Shown here piece after piece: positions 1 through 5,265 of a DNA stretch of 6,921 nucleotides (positions are counted from its first letter, which is position 1; each line of letters starts with the position of its first letter). The position numbers were made by a program, and so were the translations under genes. The stretch covers positions 1-6,921 of the forward strand of contig DGGQ01000183.1 in NCBI GenBank assembly GCA_002392275.1. The letters are read 5' to 3'. The notes beneath the pieces were generated by a model. It searched no databases. It was not told where the DNA came from and was given only the letters and a program-made list of their open reading frames with translations. The DNA is from Treponema sp. UBA3870 (GTDB taxonomy: Bacteria; Spirochaetota; Spirochaetia; Treponematales; Treponemataceae).

Positions 1-242
1 GAGTTATCACTGTAACAACAGACCCATCCAATTTCGACAAGGTTCTTGAGGCTCTCCAGTCAAAGGAATACGAGTCACTTTCCGCAGCCGTCAGCATGGT
101 TCCACAGGCATACACTGCGGTTGACACGGACACAGCAAAGAAGGTCGCCAAACTCCTGAACAAGCTTGAAGAGGACGACGATGTTCAGAACGTCTGGTCA
201 ACAGTTGAGTATCCTGACGACTTTGATCCTGATGCCGAGTAA
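1..242 (+). CDS. yebC: YebC/PmpR-family protein, C-terminal part (5' truncated by window edge)
   Basis: The frame is open from the first complete codon at position 3 to TAA at 240-242, giving 79 residues. The end matches the C-terminal domain of the YebC/PmpR family: a VITxTTDPxxFDxV-type stretch, a run containing AAVSMVPQ, then KLLNKLEEDDDVQNVWSTVE, followed by an acidic tail ending PDDFDPDAE. Family members are about 240-250 residues, so roughly the last third is visible. They are cytosolic proteins described as DNA-binding transcription regulators, and some are implicated in helping stalled ribosomes. Which role applies here cannot be read from this fragment. yebC directly upstream of ruvC is a common bacterial arrangement, also seen in Escherichia coli. 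A probable intrinsic terminator follows 33 nt after the stop, so this gene may be at least partly uncoupled from the ruv operon. Family assignment is firm; function is taken from the family. Confidence 0.9.
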   Translation, partial: VITVTTDPSNFDKVLEALQSKEYESLSAAVSMVPQAYTAVDTDTAKKVAKLLNKLEEDDDVQNVWSTVEYPDDFDPDAE

Positions 243-275
243 TTTTCTTTTCAATTTCGGTTGATGATTTGACAT

Positions 276-316
276 AAGGAGCGTCTGCTTTTCTTTTTGG
301 ATTGCAGGCGCTTTTT
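276..316 (+). terminator. Probable intrinsic terminator or attenuator between yebC and ruvC
   Basis: GCGTCTGC at 281-288 pairs with GCAGGCGC at 304-311, an 8-bp GC-rich stem with one G-U pair (284 with 308). A run of five T (312-316) follows immediately. The AAGGA at 276-280 can extend the helix against those T residues by A-U and G-U pairs, a typical A-tract/U-tract layout. The loop is long (15 nt, 289-303) and the T run is short, so termination may be partial. The position fits the end of the yebC transcript. Because the ruvC start lies only 21 nt beyond the T run, the structure could also set how much yebC transcription reads through into ruvCAB. Confidence 0.6.
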
Positions 317-324
317 GAAATTCT

Positions 325-328
325 GGAG
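325..328 (+). promoter_or_regulatory. Ribosome binding site that fixes the ruvC start
   Basis: GGAG at 325-328 lies 9 nt before the GTG at 338, a normal spacing. The alternative in-frame TTG at 302 falls inside the terminator hairpin, and its nearest AAGGAG (276-281) is 20 nt away. The site therefore favours GTG 338 as the ruvC start. Confidence 0.7.
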
Positions 329-337
329 AACCCATCA

Positions 338-823
338 GTGAAGCGACGACGAGTTATGGGAATTGATCCGGGGCTTGCCAATACAGGATTTGGTATCGTT
401 GATTTCTGCAACGGAACCATGCGCCTTGTGAGCTACGGAGTGATAGAGACTTCATCAGACGAGGACCATGGTGTAAGGCTGCTCGCAATCTACAACAGAC
501 TTCTTGCCGTGGTTGATGAATTCCGTCCGGACGAGGCGGAGATGGAGACATTGTATTTTTCAAGAAACACTTCCAGTGCGCTTGCGGTTGCGGAGGCCAA
601 GGGTGTCATAACATTGTGTCTCGCGCAGCAGGGGATTCCGCTTTTCATGTACACGCCGAACAAAATAAAATCCTCTGTCACCGGGACGGCATCAGCGGAC
701 AAGGAGACCGTCGAGCAGTATGTCAAGCTGCTCCTGAACATGAAGGTCGTCCCCCAGCCAGACCACGCAGCCGACGCACTTGCGGGAGCCATAACACATA
801 TTCACAGCACGGTAGATTTTTAA
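338..823 (+). CDS. ruvC: Holliday junction resolvase RuvC
   Basis: This is a 161-residue RuvC endonuclease, which works as a dimer cutting Holliday junctions symmetrically after RuvAB branch migration. The RNase H-like fold starts at once: VMGIDPGLANTGFG gives the first metal-binding Asp (D10). E70 in EMETLYF is the second acidic residue. The C-terminal DHAADALAGAITH supplies H143 and D146. The third acidic position of the E. coli enzyme (D138) is therefore a His here, a known variant that also occurs in Thermus thermophilus RuvC, so the active site looks complete. Family length is about 155-190 residues. I chose GTG 338 because of its GGAG site and because proteins of this family start two to six residues before the MGIDPG motif. 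The frame stays open upstream to 278 with a TTG at 302, but that codon lies in a terminator hairpin. ruvA follows after 12 nt. Confidence 0.95.
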   Translation: MKRRRVMGIDPGLANTGFGIVDFCNGTMRLVSYGVIETSSDEDHGVRLLAIYNRLLAVVDEFRPDEAEMETLYFSRNTSSALAVAEAKGVITLCLAQQGIPLFMYTPNKIKSSVTGTASADKETVEQYVKLLLNMKVVPQPDHAADALAGAITHIHSTVDF

Positions 824-835
824 TAGGAAGGTTTT

Positions 836-1453
836 ATGTTTAACAGTTTGTCTGGAACCGTTACAGGAAAATTCCCTCAGAAATTATTTTTGGAGACCGG
901 TGGTATTGAGTGGGACATCAGCGTTCCCGACTCGTCTCTTGAAAAAATTGCCGCAGTTGGCTCGGACACGAAAGTCTATGTCTGGCTTCAGCACACCGAT
1001 GTCCTTATGAATCTTTTTGGATTTGCAAGCGAAAGTGAAAGAAATCTTTTTTTTGATTTGCTGAAGGTTGACGGAATTGGACCAAAGGGCGCGCTAAAAA
1101 TTATGAGCAATATTTCACCATCTGAATTGGCCTCCGTTCTTGATTCCGGCGACATTGAAAAACTGCAGAAAGTTCCAGGCGTTGGAAAAAAAACTGCCGC
1201 AAAAATGCTGCTCCAGCTCAAGGGAAAACTTACCCTCTCCGATGAAAATGAGGGCGCTGTTCGACAGACTACGGTTCCGTTCTCTGATGTGATAAAGGCT
1301 CTGGCGGACATGGGCTACGAAAGAAAATCCTGCGAGACTGTTGTTTCTGAAATTGCATCGGAATTGGGAAATGACGGGTCCTTTGCGCAGAAGACCCAGG
1401 CCGAAAAGGAGGACGCAATATTTAGACGAGCCCTTGTGGAGATGGCCCGATGA
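836..1453 (+). CDS. ruvA: Holliday junction branch-migration protein RuvA
   Basis: This 205-residue protein is of normal RuvA length. RuvA tetramers clamp the four-way junction and load the RuvB motors. Domain I (about residues 1-64) is the OB-fold, ending in the typical LFGF at 60-63. The acidic pin region has a single Asp (D55, in HTDVL) where E. coli has Glu-Asp. Domain II carries two helix-hairpin-helix motifs, VDGIGPKGALKIM at 78-90 and VPGVGKKTAAKML at 113-125, which bind the DNA backbone. A low-complexity linker (about 134-148) leads to domain III (about 149-205), the RuvB-contacting three-helix bundle with DVIKALADMGY at 151-161. ATG 836 has an AGGAAGG site (824-830) five bases before it. 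The TGA stop overlaps the ruvB ATG in an ATGA junction (1450-1453), indicating translational coupling. Confidence 0.96.
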   Translation: MFNSLSGTVTGKFPQKLFLETGGIEWDISVPDSSLEKIAAVGSDTKVYVWLQHTDVLMNLFGFASESERNLFFDLLKVDGIGPKGALKIMSNISPSELASVLDSGDIEKLQKVPGVGKKTAAKMLLQLKGKLTLSDENEGAVRQTTVPFSDVIKALADMGYERKSCETVVSEIASELGNDGSFAQKTQAEKEDAIFRRALVEMAR

Positions 1454-2631
1454 ACAAAAGTGTGAACCACAAGTCCCCCTATCCAAGGCAGACTGACGAG
1501 ACCGATGAAATGAACATAGCCGCACAACTTGCGCAGCAGGCATCAAGGAATGTCGCAATGGAGAGTGGCGGAAAAACAAAAATAGTTCTAGCGTCCCAGG
1601 CCGTCGATTCTGCGTTCATACACTCCGGTGAAAAATCTGATGAGGATGGACAGGAAAACAAATTGCGTCCATTGTCTCTGAGAGAGTTCCAGGGACAGAG
1701 CGCGATAAAAGAAAATCTTGGCATTTTCATAGACGCCGCAAGAACAAGGGGCGAGTCCCTTGACCATCTTTTTTTGATTGGACCTCCGGGACTGGGAAAG
1801 ACGACGCTCGCGCAGATTACGGCAAACGAGCTTGGCGCGGATTTTAAAGTCACGTCCGCACCCGCGCTGGACAAGCCAAAGGATCTTGCTGGAATACTTT
1901 CGACAATCACCCCGCGCACAGTTTTTTTTATTGATGAAATCCACAGACTGAAGCCAGCCATCGAGGAAATGCTTTACATTGCCATGGAGGATTTTTCGCT
2001 GGACTGGGTAATTGGTCAGGGCGCTGCGGCAAGGACTGTCAGGATTCCTATTCCACATTTCACATTGGTGGGCGCGACAACAAAGGCCGGAACAGTTTCG
2101 TCCCCATTGATCAGCCGCTTCGGAATAATCCAGCGCTTGCAGTTCTACACATACGAGGAACTTTCGTCCATAATAAACCGCTCCGCATCAATTCTTGGTG
2201 TGCGTGTTGACGAGGATGCGGCCCTTCTTATGGCTTCATGTTCAAGGGGCACTCCGCGTGTGGCAAACCGTGTTCTCCGCCGCATGAGGGATTTTGCCCA
2301 GGTCGCTGGTTCAAAAAAAATCAGCGTCGATATTGTGAGGGACGGACTTTCACGGCTTGGAATCGACAATCTTGGACTGGAGCATTACGACCGTGAGATT
2401 CTTCTTTCAATCATAAACAATTTTGGAGGCGGACCCGTTGGAGCGGAAACCCTTGCAATATCAATTGGAGAGTCAATCGACACGCTGGAAGATTACTACG
2501 AGCCATATTTGATTCAGTGCGGACTTTTGCAGAGAACGCCAAGAGGAAGAGTCGCAACGGAAAAAGCCTACGAGCATCTGAATGTGAGTTTCCGTGGACG
2601 GAGCGATGATTCTCAGGTTCAGCTGTTTTAA
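1450..2631 (+). CDS. ruvB: Holliday junction branch-migration ATPase RuvB
   Basis: RuvB is the hexameric AAA+ motor that pulls DNA through the RuvA-bound junction. Numbering from ATG 1450 (393 residues): KLRPLSLREFQGQ at 71-83 is the usual N-terminal signature; Walker A GPPGLGKT 111-118; Walker B DEIH 162-165; sensor 1 GATT 208-211; arginine finger R223 in SRFGI; sensor 2 R270 in RGTPRVANR. The C-terminal winged-helix domain includes RTPRGRVATEKAYEHL. All catalytic residues are present. The protein is longer than the usual 335-350 residues because about 70 residues precede the LRP motif, where about 20 is typical. This leader is polar, with no recognisable motif. ATG 1450 has GGAG 8 nt upstream and the 4-nt overlap with ruvA. 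ATG 1558 (residue 37) has AAGGAA 7 nt upstream and would give a normal 357-residue protein. ATG 1510 (residue 21) has no clear site. Function is certain; the start is not. Confidence 0.95.
   Translation: MNKSVNHKSPYPRQTDETDEMNIAAQLAQQASRNVAMESGGKTKIVLASQAVDSAFIHSGEKSDEDGQENKLRPLSLREFQGQSAIKENLGIFIDAARTRGESLDHLFLIGPPGLGKTTLAQITANELGADFKVTSAPALDKPKDLAGILSTITPRTVFFIDEIHRLKPAIEEMLYIAMEDFSLDWVIGQGAAARTVRIPIPHFTLVGATTKAGTVSSPLISRFGIIQRLQFYTYEELSSIINRSASILGVRVDEDAALLMASCSRGTPRVANRVLRRMRDFAQVAGSKKISVDIVRDGLSRLGIDNLGLEHYDREILLSIINNFGGGPVGAETLAISIGESIDTLEDYYEPYLIQCGLLQRTPRGRVATEKAYEHLNVSFRGRSDDSQVQLF
1545..1550 (+). promoter_or_regulatory. Possible internal ribosome binding site for a shorter RuvB
   Basis: AAGGAA lies 7 nt before the in-frame ATG at 1558. 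Initiation here would remove the unusual N-terminal leader and give a RuvB of ordinary length. It competes with the GGAG (1438-1441) that serves ATG 1450. The sequence alone does not decide between the two. Confidence 0.4.
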
Positions 2632-2650
2632 AAAGATTTTTATTGCTAAT

Positions 2651-2671
2651 CCCTGGAAACTTTTTTTAGGG
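2651..2671 (+). repeat. Short hairpin after ruvB
   Basis: CCCTGGAAA (2651-2659) can pair with TTTTTAGGG (2663-2671) around a 3-nt loop, using seven Watson-Crick and two G-U pairs. It begins 19 nt after the ruvB stop. The T residues lie inside the stem and no T run follows it, so it does not look like a standard intrinsic terminator. It might protect the 3' end of the ruv transcript. Confidence 0.4.
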
Positions 2672-2678
2672 AAATGCA

Positions 2679-2702
2679 GAATAATCCGAAAGCTGATTAT
2701 TC
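2679..2702. repeat. Perfect inverted repeat upstream of queA
   Basis: GAATAATC (2679-2686) and GATTATTC (2695-2702) are exact reverse complements separated by 8 nt. The half-site spacing of one and a half to two helical turns would suit a dimeric regulator, or the arms could form an RNA hairpin. No T run follows it. It lies 46 nt before the queA start in the only sizeable gap on the plus strand. No regulator can be named from the sequence. Confidence 0.45.
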
Positions 2703-2748
2703 AGTGTTAACAATAGTTGTTGCCACATTTTAATACGGGAGACAGACC

Positions 2749-3789
2749 ATGCTCACAAAGGATTTTTATTTTGATTTGCCACAGGAACTGATTGCGCAGA
2801 AACCATCGGGCGAGCGGGGAAACGACAGGCTCATGCTTTTGGGACGGAAAAGCGGCGTGGTGGAAAACCATCTCATGGAAGATTTGCCGTCGCTGGTTGA
2901 TGAGGGAACTCTGATGATTTTCAACAACAGCAAGGTGCGTCGGAGCCGGTGCTACGGAATTAAAACATCGAGCGGACGTGAACAGGAATTTATGTTCCTC
3001 AACCAGACCGGACCCGAAGGTGACACATGGAACACAATGGTTCGCGGGGCAAAAAAAGTAAAAGCCGGGAATGTCTACAGATTTTCGGACGGCTCGGAGG
3101 GAACTATTGTTCATAATGATGACGACGGGAAAAGTGAATTCCGCACAATAAAATTTCCATTCAGAATCACCGAGGACTGGTTTGAAAAGGTCGGACACAT
3201 TCCTCTTCCACCGTACATCAGGCGCGAAGATGACGATACTGATTCTGAACGTTACCAGACAATCTACGCAAAGGAAGTCGGTAGTGCCGCATGTCCCACA
3301 GCCGGACTGCATTTTACCGAGCCTGTGCTGCAGAAACTTCGTGACAAGGGGATTGGTCTTGAATGGATTACGCTGCACGTGGGGCTTGGAACTTTTCTTC
3401 CGGTCCGCGCGGAAAATATTGAGGACCACAAGATGCACGAGGAAATCTACACCGTCCCCTATGATGTCGCGGAAAAAATCAACACGGCAAAAAAAGAGGG
3501 ACGGCCAATTCTTGCTGTGGGAACAACGTCTGTCAGGACACTGGAAAGCGCGTGCGATGAAAACGGAACTGTGCAGGGGGGGACAAGGGGAACTCACATC
3601 TTCATGTATCCCGGCTACAAGTTCAAGGTTGTGGACCAGATGTTTACAAATTTCCACACCCCCGAGTCAACTTTGATTATGCTTGTGTCCGCCTTCTCCA
3701 CACGTGAAAATATTTTGAACGCATATAAAACCGCTGTGCAGGAAAAATACAGATTCTTTTCCTACGGGGACGCAATGCTCATAAAATAG
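2749..3789 (+). CDS. queA: S-adenosylmethionine:tRNA ribosyltransferase-isomerase QueA
   Basis: QueA transfers and isomerises the ribosyl part of S-adenosylmethionine onto 7-aminomethyl-7-deazaguanine in the anticodon of Asp, Asn, His and Tyr tRNAs. This makes epoxyqueuosine, the penultimate step of queuosine synthesis, in the cytosol. The 346-residue length is standard. Family blocks appear in order: FYFDLPQELIAQKP (6-19), NNSKV (59-63), GHIPLPPYIRRE (149-160), ERYQTIYA (167-174), PTAGLHFT (183-190), LHVGLGTFLPV (209-219), HKMHEE (227-232), AVGTTSVRTLES (256-267), and a C-terminal block with PGY (288-290), TNFHTPESTL (300-309) and SAF (314-316). Nothing appears broken. ATG 2749 follows GGGAG (2737-2741) with 7-nt spacing. 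The 117-nt gap from ruvB and its inverted repeats leave open whether queA is read through from ruv or separately expressed. No other queuosine gene is in the window. Confidence 0.97.
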   Translation: MLTKDFYFDLPQELIAQKPSGERGNDRLMLLGRKSGVVENHLMEDLPSLVDEGTLMIFNNSKVRRSRCYGIKTSSGREQEFMFLNQTGPEGDTWNTMVRGAKKVKAGNVYRFSDGSEGTIVHNDDDGKSEFRTIKFPFRITEDWFEKVGHIPLPPYIRREDDDTDSERYQTIYAKEVGSAACPTAGLHFTEPVLQKLRDKGIGLEWITLHVGLGTFLPVRAENIEDHKMHEEIYTVPYDVAEKINTAKKEGRPILAVGTTSVRTLESACDENGTVQGGTRGTHIFMYPGYKFKVVDQMFTNFHTPESTLIMLVSAFSTRENILNAYKTAVQEKYRFFSYGDAMLIK

Positions 3790-3810
3790 GCAACGGAAAT
3801 CTTTTTGTGG

Positions 3811-5265
3811 CTACATCAATTGTTCCAGAGCGGAGCGTAGCAGGCATTTGAATTGCTGTTCTATCATCGGATCACAGTTGCCGCCACATTTTTCCGTAAA
3901 AATTTTTTCAGCGTTTGCAATGCATGTGTTTATCATTTTTTCCGGAAGCGGAATTTTTTGCCCAATCAAATCGGAACTGAATCCGTATTTCACTCTCTTG
4001 TGGAGCGACTTTTTTTTGTGCTTAAAAATTTCGTCGTGGTGTGTCAGCTCCCCTTTCCCGGAGAATGCAATTTTTATATTGTAGATATGGTCGCGCTCGG
4101 TTTCAACAAGAAATGAAAATCCTGCTGTTCCGCCGTAAAGAAAATTTGTTGATCCAAGCCGTCTGTAGATTGATGTGCTCCAGTTGTTGATTGGAATACG
4201 GATTTTTGTGAGAATCTCTTTTGGTCCAGGATTTTTAAACTCATAGGCCATCACAAGTTTTTTTATTTCCTTATGCTCGTTTGCCGATGCGATTTCAAAC
4301 TTTGCGTCGAGGGCTAGAAGAGCGGACCAAGTGCTTCCCTTGTGGTCTGGAATGCAAATGTTTCCACCGATTGTTGAAAGGTTCCTCATCGAATGGCTGC
4401 CAATTTGTGAAACCGAATCACGAAGTACCTGTGGAATCCTGGCATGGTTGAGCAGTGTATTCAGGGTAACTGCCGCCCCAATTTCTATGTAACGCTCGTG
4501 TCGTTCAATTGACTGCAGCTCCGATATTTTTTTTAGGCTGATTATTGTGTCGCGTGGGACAGGTTTTGCTTCAATGTTCTGGATGTCCACCGCGCTTTCA
4601 ATTTCTTCATATGTTCCACCGGCGGAAATACAGAAGTTTGGACTTTTGTCCATAACATGAAATGCCTCCTGTATTGATGTAGGAAAAAACATTTTTCCAT
4701 TTGCATCCGTGGTTTCAATTTCATCTTCCTCCGCTGGATTCTCGCTTTCCAATACCGCCACCTGATTTTTTTTTGCCGAGGCGGAATTGGATTCCCTTGT
4801 CTTTCTTGCCATCTTGAAGTCGTATGCGTATAGAATCCCTTCGCACAATGTTTCCGCGTCAGTGCAGCATGTGTTCAAACCTTTTACGGCATTTAAAATC
4901 CTTTCTTTTGAGGGCTTTCCGTTTTTCAGTAAATCATAGGCGGTAAAAAATTTTCCCGCATCGCAATATCCGCAGAGATTTATCCCTGCCTTCTCGAATC
5001 CCTTGGCAATGTCCTTTGCCTCTGGAAATGTTTTTTGAAAATACGAAAGTGTAACAATTTCATCGCCACCCTGTATTGAGGCGGCTGAAACTTTGCAGGA
5101 GGGAACGGGGGTGTCATTCAGTAGGACCATGCAGTTTCCGCAGAATCCATTGGAGCATCCAAGCTTTACAGTCTTCAATCCATTTTTTCTGAGAACCTTC
5201 TGTAGACTTTCCTCCGTGTATGGTTCCACATTTTTTTTACCGTTGATTTTGTAAGAGATTGTCAA
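3811..5265 (-). CDS. Fused [2Fe-2S]-FAD subunit of a xanthine dehydrogenase-like molybdenum hydroxylase, divergent
   Basis: The 484-residue chain joins the two electron-transfer domains of the xanthine dehydrogenase family, as in the small subunit of Rhodobacter capsulatus XDH. Residues 1-75 form the ferredoxin-like domain with C37, C42, C45 and C57 in GCSNGFCGNC and VPSCK, the normal spacing. Residues 80-150 form the helical second-cluster domain with CGYC (98-101), but then CC (133-134) where the family has CxC: the intervening residue, usually Arg, is missing. An acidic, Ser/Lys-rich linker spans about 152-192. The FAD domain follows, with SAGGT (214-218) and STIGGNIC (297-304); the SPxxD that normally follows is replaced by DHKGS (307-311). 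The tail from about 375 resembles the flavoprotein C-terminal domain. The start is TTG 5265-5263 in a TTGA overlap with the upstream gene, behind a GGAGG 7 nt away. Its electron-transfer role is inferred from the family. The substrate is unknown, so I give no symbol. Confidence 0.85.
   Translation of the reverse strand: MTISYKINGKKNVEPYTEESLQKVLRKNGLKTVKLGCSNGFCGNCMVLLNDTPVPSCKVSAASIQGGDEIVTLSYFQKTFPEAKDIAKGFEKAGINLCGYCDAGKFFTAYDLLKNGKPSKERILNAVKGLNTCCTDAETLCEGILYAYDFKMARKTRESNSASAKKNQVAVLESENPAEEDEIETTDANGKMFFPTSIQEAFHVMDKSPNFCISAGGTYEEIESAVDIQNIEAKPVPRDTIISLKKISELQSIERHERYIEIGAAVTLNTLLNHARIPQVLRDSVSQIGSHSMRNLSTIGGNICIPDHKGSTWSALLALDAKFEIASANEHKEIKKLVMAYEFKNPGPKEILTKIRIPINNWSTSIYRRLGSTNFLYGGTAGFSFLVETERDHIYNIKIAFSGKGELTHHDEIFKHKKKSLHKRVKYGFSSDLIGQKIPLPEKMINTCIANAEKIFTEKCGGNCDPMIEQQFKCLLRSALEQLM
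4766..4774 (-). repeat. A9 homopolymer in the FeS-FAD linker
   Basis: The coding strand reads nine A across residues 164-167 of the FeS-FAD protein, the longest homopolymer in the window. It falls in the flexible linker between the two cofactor domains. One extra A would add 15 frameshifted residues after K166 and stop at TGA 4723-4721, leaving a 181-residue protein with only the two FeS domains. Whether slippage occurs is not known. Confidence 0.6.

Noticed and set aside
269..297. TTGACA at 269-274 as the -35 box of a ruvC promoter
   Set aside because: The hexamer is perfect, but the bases 16-18 nt downstream are T-rich with no recognisable -10 box. Left as a possibility in the attenuator finding, not as a feature.
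302..337. TTG at 302 as the start of RuvC, giving 173 residues
   Set aside because: It lies inside the terminator hairpin (276-316), has no suitably spaced ribosome binding site, and adds residues not expected before the MGIDPG motif. GTG 338 has GGAG at the right distance.
1115..2058. Minus-strand open frames of about 155 codons across ruvA and ruvB
   Set aside because: Shadows of ruvA and ruvB, with no motif and no ribosome binding site context worth noting.
2707..2734. Promoter for queA: TTAACA (2707-2712) and TTTAAT (2729-2734), 16 nt apart
   Set aside because: Both boxes match five of six consensus bases, but transcription would start near 2741, on top of the GGGAG ribosome binding site, leaving an 8-nt leader without it. 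In A/T-rich DNA such matches are easily found by chance.
2707..3657. 316-codon open frame on the minus strand
   Set aside because: It lies antisense to queA, which is a complete and well-conserved gene. The translation has no recognisable motif, and its openness follows from queA codon use.
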